From: Closterium sp. Naga37s-1
Lineage: Eukaryota > Streptophyta > Zygnematophyceae > Desmidiales > Closteriaceae
Assembly (NCBI GenBank): GCA_947471745.1
Contig: CANJKZ010000955.1
Span: 1,299,501 to 1,363,500 of the forward strand
DNA length: 64,000 nt
Direction: 5' to 3'
Part shown: positions 53,658 through 63,661 of the stretch, piece by piece
How positions within the stretch are numbered: position 1 is the first letter of the stretch
How the letters are laid out: every line of letters begins with the position of its first letter
Translations under genes and position numbers: made by a program
The notes under the pieces: generated by a model
The model's database searches: none
Told to the model about the DNA's origin: nothing
Seen by the model: only the letters and a program-made list of their open reading frames with translations

Positions 53658-53800
53658 TGTCAAAACATATGCATAATTGTATCTAGGCTATATTGGGGCT
53701 AGCCTTAGGGGGTACACAAATAGTCTCGACACTCTAGTCTTGCACCCCAATCTTCACCTAATCATCACCTTTTCTTGTTCCCTAGCTAGTGGTTCTAACA
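53658..53800 (+). repeat. 3' LTR of element G
   Basis: 143 bp, ending GGTTCTAACA, directly after GGGGGTG. Confidence 0.96.
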
Positions 53801-53819
53801 AAATTGACGATTCACTTCC

Positions 53820-55467
53820 TTGTATTCATACAGCATAAGGTATTTTCAAGCACAGGAATTTCATATTGTGAAACTCGACTACCCTTTGGCGAGCATACGT
53901 CTAGCTGGAGAAAGGTCACGGAGCAGGATGAATGCTAGAGGGAGCGCTAGTCCATGCGAGCAATTGGGGGAGGAACTAGTAGAAGAGGGACTGGAGGCTG
54001 AACAAGGGGAGGATGAGGAGGGTGAGCAGTCCATTACCACCCCTCCGTGTGCAAAGCGATCGAAATGCGGAGTGCGTGCTGTAGTCGCGCAGCGAGCCCT
54101 CAACAGCCAGCCCGAGGCAGAAGCTCGTTACGGAGACTTAAACTCCTTACCCATCAATGTGTGGTGGCGCATAGCAAAGGCGGTGGTGGAGCGAGATGGC
54201 TGCTGCTGCTGCTGCTCGTGGTCGCTCGTGTCGTGCGCCATCGCCATGTCATGCATTATACGTGCTCTATCGGGCGACTACTTTACCTCGGATGTTCCTC
54301 TCGTATTTTACGAAGCATGCCCCTGCGCGATGCGCCCCAAATCCCTCGCTCAACAAATCCGCAGCTTTACTTGGCTAACCAAACAGCAATCTCGTCCCTC
54401 CCATCTCATTTTCTCTCTGAATACCTCTCCTAGAGCTCTCGTTTCCCGTGTTGTCTCGCCTAGAGCTCTCTCTCCCCGCCTGCTTGCTGCTTGTCCTTCG
54501 CTTCGTCTCCTGCGTCGCTGCCCAACTTCGCACTCTCAACCTAATGTCCATTGCAAATCAATTTGACGTTAAGGAGGGCCAGGAGGGCACTGAAAACGGT
54601 ATAGGGAACGCGGTCGAGTCGAGGGAGCGTGAGAGCGACGTTGACGGACGAAATAACTTCTCTCTACACCTCCCGCTAGCCACCAAGATCACACTCGACA
54701 AAATCAACTGCTCCCTTTCGCTCTCCGCCCCTCGCCTCTCTGCTCTCAGCTTCACCTGGCATAACCACCGCTCCCGCATGCTCCTCCTCCCCACCTGCCC
54801 CGCGCACCTGACATCTCTCGCCCTTCACACAACGCCCTTGCTTGACAGGCCCCACCCGTGGGCAGAGGAGAATCAAAATGTGGCGTTTCACACACCTCAC
54901 CTCACCTCTCTTGACTCTCTCTGCTGCAACATGCAGCCAAAGCAAGTTTCATGCTTCCCACCCAGTGTGATTGTAATTTCCTTTTGCAACCGCTAGACCT
55001 ACGTGGTTGGGAGAGCTTGCGGTGTTTCTACGATGGAGGCTGGGCCCCTCCGACTGTGATTTGCTCCGATGTGCTCTGGCCTTGTGGCATTGATGGGTTG
55101 TTTTTCACTCAGATTGGAAGCGACATTGTGGAAATATTTGAGAGCTGGTTGGATGGGGGCGATGGGGGATAAATTCTGGAGAGGAGTAGGCATGGAAGGG
55201 AGGGCACGTCGAGAAGCTGGAACTGGGGAAAAAGACAAGACAAATGGGAGGAGGAATTTTGTTGGCTCAACTGTTGCCAGGATGCAAGAATTTGTAGTGG
55301 TTTGTGGGGTGGGAAAATATGAGTTTGTGCTGTACAGTCTGGATGTTGCTGAAGGGTTGAGTAAGGAAGTGGGTGGGGATCTAGGTGGGTGGAAGAAGGT
55401 TGTTGATAACGAAAGAGTGTTTCTATTAGAAAGAGGATGGTGGATTGGGTGCACTGAACTTTTGTAA
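53820..55467 (+). pseudogene. leucine-rich, possibly F-box-like protein in several frames
   Basis: Protein-like stretches follow one another in changing frames. The first is an acidic region, then DLNSLPINVWWRIAKAVVER (near 54141), which has the look of an F-box start. LRR-like strands follow (RTLNLMSIANQF near 54530; LSAPRLSALSF; CPAHLTSLAL; TPHLTSLDSL to 54925). Next is APPTVICSDVLWPCGIDGLF (55047-55106), and finally KYEFVLYSLDVAEGL with a WKKVVDNERVFLLERGWW end at 55467. The mixture of leucine-rich strands and the C-terminal wording suggests an F-box/LRR or F-box-associated protein. I cannot find splice sites joining all parts, and stops lie between them, so it may be a pseudogene or an unresolved intron-containing gene. 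Family assignment is tentative. Confidence 0.4.
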
Positions 55468-55477
55468 GAAATTCTTT

Positions 55478-55889
55478 ACATTACATTTGTTATCGAATTG
55501 CGTATAGCAAACGTGTACAAGGATGCCACAGAAGACCTCGCTTCCACAAAAAAGACTCCTAGGATGATTTGGCAACTTCTCACTACCGCAGTCAACCCAA
55601 CAGAAACGAGGTTGATTATGGTGCACCGTAATGTTCCTCCCTTCTCCCTGGTCCTTCGAGTATTTCTTCTAGACGACAGGAACGGTTGTCATGTGTAGGC
55701 GCCACGTGACATAACTGCCTAGCCGACTCCAGAGTGTGGAATCTGAAGTCTGGGTTGTGGAAAGGACGTTCGAAAACTGTCGAGTCTCGCGATTGTTGTT
55801 GGGTCCCTATGGAAACGTCGTCTATATTGTGTCCTTTCCTCCTCCGGTGACATCGTAGCCGCTGGTTGGCATTTTTCGACGTCGTAGCT
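55478..55889. other. start of the second copy of the duplicated segment
   Basis: From about 55525 the sequence parallels 2610 onward on the same strand, at perhaps 80 percent by eye. It leads up to xylulose kinase exon 1 and would hold its 5' region. Confidence 0.7.
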
Positions 55890-57025
55890 GTGGCGGCATT
55901 GTTGGGTCTGGACGGCTTGTTTTTCGGCCTGTTTCTCGGCTTTGATAGCTTCACGCAGTGAGTTGGAGAACATTTGCGTCTAACGAAATGGGTTCGAGAC
56001 CATTTGCTTCCGTTATAGCCGTAGGCTAGGGCGCGTACCAGGCAGAAACTATCCCACGCAGGCTCGGTTCTCACAAAACTGAACCTCATGGTTTGATTGC
56101 CGGCTTAGGGACACCCGCTACTGATTGGGTTACTCTAATATGACGCTGACATTACCGTCCTGCGCCTTCTTACCTGAAACCCTCCCCCCTTTCCCCCACC
56201 CATGCCCATTCCCCCGTTAACCTTCCTTCCTGCCTTGTTCATTTGAGACAATGCATGTGGATTCGTTTCAAGACAATGCATCATTGCAGCTAAGTGTGTT
56301 TTCGGTTTTATATTCTCCGATTTGGATGGACAGCAGCACAGTAGCCCAATGTAGGGAAATTGAAGCAGCTCTTGGCGGGCCTGCAGATTTGGCTCGGCTG
56401 ACGGGCTCCCGAGCCTATGTGCGGTTTACCGGGCCTCAGATTCGGCGGGTGTGGAAGCATCAAGCTCGGGAATATGAGAACACCGAGAGGATATTTCTAG
56501 TGAGCTCGTTTGGCTCATCGCTATTGGTCGGAGATTATGCCCCCATTGATCTGCGGACGGGACAGTGGGCACTAGAGGTGAGCTGACGTGGCACAACAGG
56601 TTTAATCAAATTGTTGCAATGATGCCATCTCGATGTCATATTAAAATCATCTATTTTATCATGATATGAGATTCTGCTACTGAAACATTGTCGTGGTGCT
56701 GGCCCTAATCTATTCTTTGCCACTCTATCTGTCAAATCGATATTATGCATTTCAGTTCATTTGTCAAAGTTGCTTTTCATCTACTCGTTTGTTTAGGCGT
56801 CTGAAAAGTCACCTTCATGTTTCTATCGTGCCTTGTCTTGTAAAGCATTTCATCAAGACCTACCACATGTCCACTTGCCCACCCCTTCCCCACCCTCACC
56901 CCCACCCCCATCTCCACCCCCCACTGAGCCTGACAGGCCACTGCGCCGAACCTGCGAGAGAGGCTCGTCGAGGTGGTTCTGTCTCACCAAGTGGTTGGCA
57001 GTATGCACCAGTACTACGTGGACAG
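55890..57025 (+). pseudogene. xylulose kinase (FGGY family), broken copy XK-2
   Basis: Exon 1 (55890-55957) reads AALLGLDGLFFG then GLFLGFDSFTQ and ends CA before GTGAGT, but its start codon is GTG where XK-1 has ATG. Exon 2, present in XK-1, is missing: only about 330 bp separate exon 1 from the next exon. Exon 3 (56290-56577, phase 0 to 0) is well preserved: SPIWMDSSTVAQCREIEAAL, LARLTGSRAYVRFTGPQIRR, NTERIFLVSSFGSSLLVGDY. These are hallmark xylulose kinase stretches. It then jumps from APID to LRTGQWALE, lacking about a dozen residues usual there. Exon 4 (56937-57025) reads ATAPNLRERLVEVVLSHQVV and YYVDR. The catalytic C-terminal half is not found before 58.9 kb. Together with XK-1 it gives four exons, but neither copy is complete. 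Confidence 0.8.
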
Positions 57026-57796
57026 GTGCGTGCGTGTGCGGTGTGTGCTGCGTATGTGCGGTGTCTGTATGCATGCATGCATGTGCGCGTTGTCTTTGAG
57101 GCTCCTCTACTAACCATGAAATGAATATTCGGTGCCTAACGAATGGCCGTGTTACGATGCTGAACAAGTGGCTAAGTCGTGACATGGTCAGGCAACGACC
57201 ATTCAGGATCCTGTTTGCGTCCCCCCTCCTCCCCCCCGGCAATCTGCTTTCCTCCTGCTCCATGCGGCCTTGCTGGTAAGATGCATGCGTTGCTTCCACT
57301 TCCACCCACTTGCACCCACTTGCACCCTTATCCCCCTGTTCATCATTCAAACCTAATGCCGGACCAGACCACCTGTTGCCTGCCATGCCTGCCTTGCAAG
57401 TTTGGCGCTGGGAGGTTCGGGCGATGTGGGCACCGCGAGATCTGGTTACACTCGTGAGATTTTCATGAGACACCTGGCAAGCCCCTGACCATGCTTGGTG
57501 CCACGTCAGCCATTCACAAGGAAGGTTGCATGCAGGTGAGCAGCCGTGGAACAATCATGAAAATCATGGTGCACACTTGTGAGGCTGCATAAGTGTTCGC
57601 TTGATTTTGAGGCGCTTCAAAAAACATTTTTTGAGGCGCCTAAAATATCTACAAGGTAGTTTGCATGTGGGGTGATCAACCATGGGACAGCCATGGGGAT
57701 CATGGTGCAAACTTGTGAGGCTGCAGAAGTGTTCGCTCATGTGGAAGACTTACGAATCGACACTTCCGCAGCCTTGTGCACATCTTTGAGTGCACT
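57026..57796. other. spacer after XK-2, partly duplicated
   Basis: CACCTGGCAAGCCCCTGACC (near 57470) matches 6538. TTTTGAGGCGCTTCAAAA and TTTTGAGGCGCCTAAAA lie at about 57606-57645. No gene recognised. Confidence 0.5.
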
Positions 57797-57965
57797 TTCT
57801 AAGTGAAGAAGTGCATATCTTGTTTGCACCTCTTAAGCAAAGCAGTGCACATCTTGTTTGCACCTCTTAAGTGAAGAAGTGCACATATTGTGTGCATGCA
57901 CCTCTTAAGCGAAGAAGTGCACATCTTTGAGTGCATTTTTGAAGCAAACAAGTGCACATTTTGTG
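57797..57965 (+). repeat. ~42 bp tandem repeat, four to five copies
   Basis: The unit carries GTGCACATCTTGTTTGCACC and TCTTAAGTGAAGAA. Alternate half-units (TGCAC / GTGCA) make it partly palindromic. It is absent from the paralogous XK-1 flank. Confidence 0.8.
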
Positions 57966-59050
57966 TGAACTTTCCGCACTCTTGCGGAACACTTCCGACT
58001 CGACGACCATTGATGATCTCCTTTCCCACTTCCCCTCGTTTCTCAAACTATCCCGTCTATCCCGTCTGTCCCATCCTTCCCTTCGTACTGCTCCGTTTCC
58101 CCCTTCCCTTCCTACTGCTCCGTTTCCCCCTTCCCCTTTTCCTCTTCCCCCTGCACTCCCCTTTTCCCAGTCGCAGGGCTTGCCCGGTTCCTTTTGAGGG
58201 GTGGTGCCACGTGTACTGAAGCGATAACTCTGCAAGCACTCTCCATCATTCCCTACCTTCCCCTCCTGCCGCTCCTTCCTCCTTCCCCTCCTGCTCCTCC
58301 GTTCCCTCCTGTCTCCTCCCCCCACCGAGTCCTAGGGCCTGCCGAGTTTCTTTCGAGGAGTGGTGTCACAGGTAATACAGCGTTCAATGCAGCAAGCACT
58401 TACATGGTGAGTATACGGGTGGTCACCATTGCTTGTTTTCTTTAGAATTCTCAAATAACAGATTGGGCTTGAGAATTCTCGACAAGCGGAGTCAATGCAG
58501 CAAACACTCACATGGAGAGTATACGTGTGGTCAACATTTCTTGTCCTGGCCCTTCCCGTTCCACTGATTTTCCCCTCCTCGCCGCATAATGCCAACCACC
58601 ACCCCCCTCTTCCCATCCCTCCCCCTTGCCAACCCTTTCTCTTCCCCCTTTCCCGACCTTAGTATCTTCGTCTTATTGTCTCTGTTGTTATTATTGCAAT
58701 GTCTTTGCATCCATGATGCTCCTTGCGTGCAGCACCTCTCGGCCGTTCTCACCAGTAGAACGTATATTTTGAGACGTCTCACCAGAATCTCCAAGTCCGC
58801 CTCGCCGTACCCGCCAGCTTTGTGGCGTGCCCGAACACCAGCCTCTCTCGCCTGCATGGTATCTTCTACGCCTTCTTCGACTACAGGGTCGACCATGGCG
58901 ACTAAGACGGCTGCCGACTTAACAACAACTTAGGTAAGGCGCAAAGTCGTCTAATCTGAAGGTTCCAACGCTGGGTCAACCACGCTCAACGCACCATGCG
59001 GAGAAAGCTATTCTACGGGAGTGCTGAATTGCGTGGGACGCACAGTCAGA
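57966..59050. other. pyrimidine-rich spacer with dispersed host repeats
   Basis: Parallels 7300-7800 (CCTTCC-rich blocks, GGGGTGGTGCCACGTGT near 58198). It includes two AATGCAGCAAGCACT-type motifs near 58388 and 58493. A 114-codon frame at 58589-58933 contains HLSAVLTSRT, also seen in altered form near 20013 (HLSSVLSGRT). Whether this is a real exon is unclear. Confidence 0.4.
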
Positions 59051-60110
59051 TTTCTTGCAGTGATTCGTGACAGAGTGTTAGAATGCCTGAGTAGAATTCG
59101 AGCATAGATTCACTAAGAAAGGTTGATAGAACAAGATTATGGTACAAAGAAAGAGAACCAAATAGCCAAGACAAAGAACCCTGGAGAAGCGTTCCTCGAC
59201 AAACAAGCACCTTTGCCAAGTCAGCAACGGCAGGTGAAACGACAATGCAATGTGGTTTTCACCTGACAAAGTTGTTTTGTTCTACAACGTTCATAGTTGT
59301 GCACGTTTTTACTGTTAGTAAAAACGTGTTTCAGGTTCAGTTTCCTTACTGAATCGAATTCTCCTGGGGAGTACAATTTCTGAGATTACCTGATTGGTCG
59401 AAATTTGCTGTTTCGCGATTGATAGAAATTCACGCACATTGCAAGTTTTGGAGACAAGTGATTTCGTTCAACCAGAAACGCTCTGCTCGACGATGCACTC
59501 GTCGAGCACAATTCTGTCGACCAACGTCTCATCGAAACGCCGATTTCTGCAATTTCATCGACCTGCGAGACCCGATTTTGACGCCGATTTCCTCCCGTCA
59601 ACAAGTGCCTCGTCGACGGGCAGTTTCGTAGAGAAGAAACAACACTTCTGTTTCGACTAATTAATCTCGTCGAAATACGACCCATCGCACAGAGATCAGA
59701 GTCCCAGAAGCCGTCGCACAGAGATCAGAGTCCCAGAGGCTGTCGCACACGGATAAAAGTCCCTGAAGTTGCCTATGACCACGAAAAGAACACCGTTGTG
59801 CTCCGTAAAGCATGGTTGACTTCGCCCAAGCGAGGGCGGGGCCTTTTCTCCTCGACAGGAAGGTGGGTGGGGGGAAGAAGAGGGAAGGTATTGGGTATGT
59901 GTAAACTGGAATTACCGCGTTACTTACATTGTTTTGTTTGTTGTGTAGTGGTTTGTCTCTGTAAATGGTTGTTACAAGGCACGTTCTATCTTGAATTGAG
60001 GCCACAAAAATAATCACCAAAGATGCTCGGATTTTGAATATGGGTGTGTAACCACCGAGAATTATGACCTTCTGAGATGGGGAGTCCGCTTGGCGAGCCA
60101 TGGAAAGTCT
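59051..60110. other. spacer, no gene recognised
   Basis: Contains an AGAGATCAGAGTCCCAGA direct repeat near 59692 and 59720. Short frames on both strands show no known motif. Confidence 0.4.
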
Positions 60111-60111
60111 T

Positions 60112-60602
60112 GGCCTCGTGTTCCGCATCCGCATCGTGTTCTGCATCTGCATCATGGTCCGCATCAGCATAGTGTTCTGCATCCGCATCGTGTTCCGCAT
60201 CTGCATAGTGTTCCGCATCTGCATCGTGTTGCGCATCTGCACCGTGTTGCGCATCTGCACCGTGTTCCGCATCTGCACCGTGTTCCGCATCTGCATCGTG
60301 TTGCGCATCTGCATCATGTTGCGCATCTGCATCGTGTTCCGCATCTGCATCGTGTTGCGCATCTGCATCGTGTTCTGCATCTGCATCGTGTTGTGCATCT
60401 GCATCGTGTTCTGCATCTGCACCGTGTTCCGCATCTGCATCGTGTTGCGCATCTGCATCAGGTTGCGCATCTGCATCGTGTTCCGCATCTGCATCGTGTT
60501 CCGCATCCGCATCGCGTTCCGCCTCTGCATCGTGTTCCACATCCGCATCGTGTTGCGCATGTGCATTCCGCCTCCGCATCGTGTTCCGCCTCTGCATTGT
60601 GT
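60112..60602. repeat. 18 bp satellite, block 1, about 27 copies
   Basis: The unit CGCATCTGCATCGTGTTC repeats with few substitutions. It gives open frames in nearly every reading frame, for example a CIVFRI repeat on the plus strand and a DADAEH repeat on the minus strand. An ATG-started minus frame (about 60666-59986) spans it, but I see no support for a gene. Confidence 0.93.
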
Positions 60603-61225
60603 TCCATCTTAGGATTGGGGTGGCACTAGTCTGCTTGCAAATGCCTCTCGTGATCTTCACAATCACCCAATACTAACTTGCGCGGCTCTCAGATTCCGTA
60701 GACCTGACATGAATACCAAATACTTGGTATGGTTTCTAAATGCGGTATAAGGTTCACTCAGTCACAAATAAGTCCAAAATAGCGAAGTACTTGAACAGAA
60801 AAGTGTTGAATATCTAAGTACTTGAAAAACTGATACAACCAGAAACACTATTGAAGCATCTTGAAATGTGGTATGCGGTTCATGCGATGTGATGTCCGCG
60901 TTCCACCTCAAGTCGCACGAGGAACCGAATTCGGTGACCGTCACCGCCACCAAAACCTGCTTGTCGCATCTGCACCGAACGCGGTTCGGTTTGCGGTTGA
61001 CCACTTTAGGTATGCGGAAAATGTCTTCTCAACATTTCCCGAACCGCACTCTTTTACCATTCCGTTTTCCCACTTTCCTCACATGTTCTTACCATTGTTC
61101 TGTAGCTTTCAACCCCACCGTTCTAGCTGTCACTTTCCCACTTTAGGTCGTCATTTTCCACCGCTCCTAGTATTGCGCTACCGCCCTTAATTCAAGCGCT
61201 TAGGTCAGTAGTCACAAGGGCAGCG
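60603..61225. other. spacer between the two satellite blocks
   Basis: No gene recognised. CGGTATAAGGTTCA and CGGTATGCGGTTCA-like words near 60742 and 60868 recur. Confidence 0.4.
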
Positions 61226-61715
61226 GCGAACCACCATGACATTCCACATCTGCATCATGTTCCGCATCTGCACCATGTTCCGCATCTGCAATGTGTTGCG
61301 CATCTGCATCTTGTTCCGCATCTGCACCGTGTTCCGCATCTGCATCGTGTTCTGCATCCGCACCGTGTTCCGCATCTGCATCGTGTTGCGCATCTGCATC
61401 GTGTTCCGCATCTGCACCGTGTTCCGCATCTGCATCGTGTTCCGCATCTGCTCGTGTTCCGCATCCGCATCGTGTTCCGCCTCTGCATTGTGTTCTGCAT
61501 ATGCAATGTGTTCCGCATCTGCATCGTGCTGTGCATCTGCATCGTGTTCCGCATCTCCATCGTGTTCCACATCCACATCGTGTCCCACCTCTGCATCGTG
61601 TTCCGCATCTGCAATGTGTTCCGCATCTGCAGTGTGTTGCGCATCCATATCGTTTTCCACCTCCACATCGTGTTCCGCATCCGCATCGTGTTCCGCATTT
61701 GCATCGTTGGAAGTG
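61226..61715. repeat. 18 bp satellite, block 2, about 27 copies
   Basis: Same unit and orientation as block 1. One unit near 61449 (ATCTGCTCGTGTTCC) has lost bases, shifting all frames, and there are more CCTCTGCATTG variants than in block 1. Confidence 0.93.
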
Positions 61716-62143
61716 TACCACACAAAAAATCAGTGGTCAGGTCCAATGGGTACATCTCCATGTTCCTAAAATTTCACATTCATGATTCCAGAGTCATCGT
61801 TTTCTGCACATGCTGTGTACAGTTTGAGATATCACATGCTTGAAAAGAGATTAAATCTAACCCTTATGCGACCAGGCCTAATAAGAGTCGTCTTCAGACT
61901 CAGATGCTTTGACAAAATGCCCCTCCCCCTTCCACCCAGTGTCCTTTAAGGTGCCATTGTCACCACCCTTGGCCGAGTGTACATTTCCAAATACCCCTGT
62001 GCATTTTCCCTATCCATCACACTTCGAATTCCCCGACTGCCATTCTTCCTTCTTCATCCATTTTGCCCGTGGGTGAGTTGGTGACACCTTCTTTCCTTCT
62101 GCCCCCTTGCGTTCCTCCTGCTTAAACGCCACACGCCATTCCC
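61716..62143. other. 3' flank of the Ulp1/AP2 gene
   Basis: No gene recognised. It would hold the 3' UTR and terminator of the minus-strand gene that ends at 62144. Confidence 0.4.
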
Positions 62144-63661
62144 TCAACACGCCCGAACAAGAGTCCGCATGATGTCCTTAGTGCACCCTTCTAGAGCGCG
62201 CTTTTCATCTATCGTCAGTTGCTTTGTGTCCGGTATACTCTCCCCCGGACGCAACAAAAAGACCGCTGCAGCGTATGCATATGCCGCCTCTTCCTTCGTC
62301 GTATACGCCCCCAGGCGCTTCTGTGTACAGACCCCTTCCTCGTTCACCAGAAGCTTCACACCCCACTTCCCTGTGCTGCGTTCATGATGCACCCCAGTAT
62401 ATCGAGGCAGCTGGGTCCTGTCACTTTTGTCAACAACGAACGGCGCGGCAGTTTTGCCGTCGTTGTCATCACCACCCAATGTCACCATCCTCCCGGTCGC
62501 TGGTATGGTTGACACTACATGTCTTTGGAAGCTGAAATGGTATGCAGATGCTGGGCTTGGATGCACTAGTGGTTGTTGCTGTTGGGAATTGAGCCAATGT
62601 AGGACAGTTTCTGTCATTGGCAGTGGAGCCGGGGATTTATGCATCACGCCTCCTTCCCCACCTGACTTCTTGTTAGCATACACCCGAGTAATCTTACCCT
62701 CAGCGTCCTCCTTTGGGGTGTCATGCAGTGGTTCTGCATAGCTCGACGGACGCTGGGGTGTGGATTGAGCATGCTAATACCCGCACATTCAGACTTCCCA
62801 CTCCACTCCGTACCTCCATGTTGCAGGACATGCGCAGCTGTCGCTAAGACCTGATCTCGACTGTACCCGAGTACCTGCCCAATGGCGATGACACTGGCGT
62901 TGAGAATCGTAACCTCACGTTTCATCACCTGAAGTCCAGTGAGCACTTTTTCTAGCTGCGTGCAAACATCGTTGTCATCAAGCTGCACAATAGCTGCGTC
63001 ACTAATCACTCTCCCTTGCTTTTGCGGTGGGACGTTGAGTCCGAGCTGAGCCAGCATTGGTAACAACTTCCCTTCGGCATGCTCGCAGATATCAGCTCGA
63101 ATTGAACTCCGGTTCTGCAGCGAACTCACACCGCGGAGGCTAATCCAATCGCGCACAGTCTCGAAGCTAGAGTCTACTAGCGCTTTGAGGTAGTGGCATA
63201 TGTAGATCCCGCTGTCAAATGAGTTTGGCTGCATTGGAATTTGATGATCCTGCACACACGACATCATAACAATTGTAAATCTATGTTCCCTCTAGGAAAC
63301 CAAAATGTATACTACGACATGCAAAATGTATACTATGACTCACCCCCATCACAATGCAGTCCGCCTCTTGGAGAATTGTATCGACGTGTTTGATGTCTGC
63401 GTGAGGGTGGGCACGCCTCACCATGGCAGCCAGTACCCTGAAAAAGAACATTTTGGGATACGAGAATCTTTGGACGAAGATCAGTTGTACGCAATCATGT
63501 AAATGTACACTTACAATTTTGTTCCGTTGAAAACCTCAGGCGACTTGGAATGGTGTGCAACACTTTTGTGTAGTATCATCTCAAGCCGCCCACCATTACT
63601 GCTTGCATGAGTGTCCAGGAGCTGATAAGGAGAGGGCACGGCTATTAGGGAGTAGTGATTC
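62144..63661 (-). CDS. Ulp1-like (C48) protease domain followed by an AP2 domain, partial gene
   Basis: Minus-strand exons at 63661-63515, 63437-63344 and from 63249 join in phase with GT-AG introns. They encode a C48/Ulp1-like core: the His in NHYSLIAV, the Asp in LLDTH, and MQPNSFDSG. In Ulp1 proteases that last motif is Q...N...DCG, with the nucleophile Cys; here it is Ser (AGC, 63213-63211). The frame continues to 62644. From about 62775 an overlapping frame one base off reads RPSSYAEPLHDTPKEDAEGK and carries an AP2 domain at about 62401-62230 (YTGVHH, GKWGVKLLV, KRLGAYTTKEEAAYAYAAAV), ending at 62144. Either a splice or frameshift near 62780 joins both, or these are two overlapping remnants. 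Upstream exons lie beyond 63.66 kb. AP2 domains bind DNA; Ulp1 proteases cleave SUMO-like proteins. Confidence 0.6.

Larger units (their letters stand above)
45873..53800 (+). mobile_element. Ty1/copia element G, full length and nearly intact
   Basis: Two 143 bp LTRs (45873-46015 and 53658-53800) differ at only two or so positions. They are flanked by AAATT (45868-45872 and 53801-53805). The element is 7,928 bp with one continuous gag-pol frame interrupted by a single TAG. It is the youngest-looking copy in the window and the best reference for the family. It inserted into a short tandem repeat (AAATTGACGATTCAC occurs on both sides). Confidence 0.97.

Noticed and set aside
2961-57025. One xylulose kinase gene with a 52 kb transposon-filled intron
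   Set aside because: Exons 1, 3 and 4 occur at both ends of the window in the same order, so these are two broken copies and not one split gene.
60112-61715. CRISPR array
   Set aside because: The repeats are contiguous 18 bp units without unique spacers, in a eukaryotic genome.
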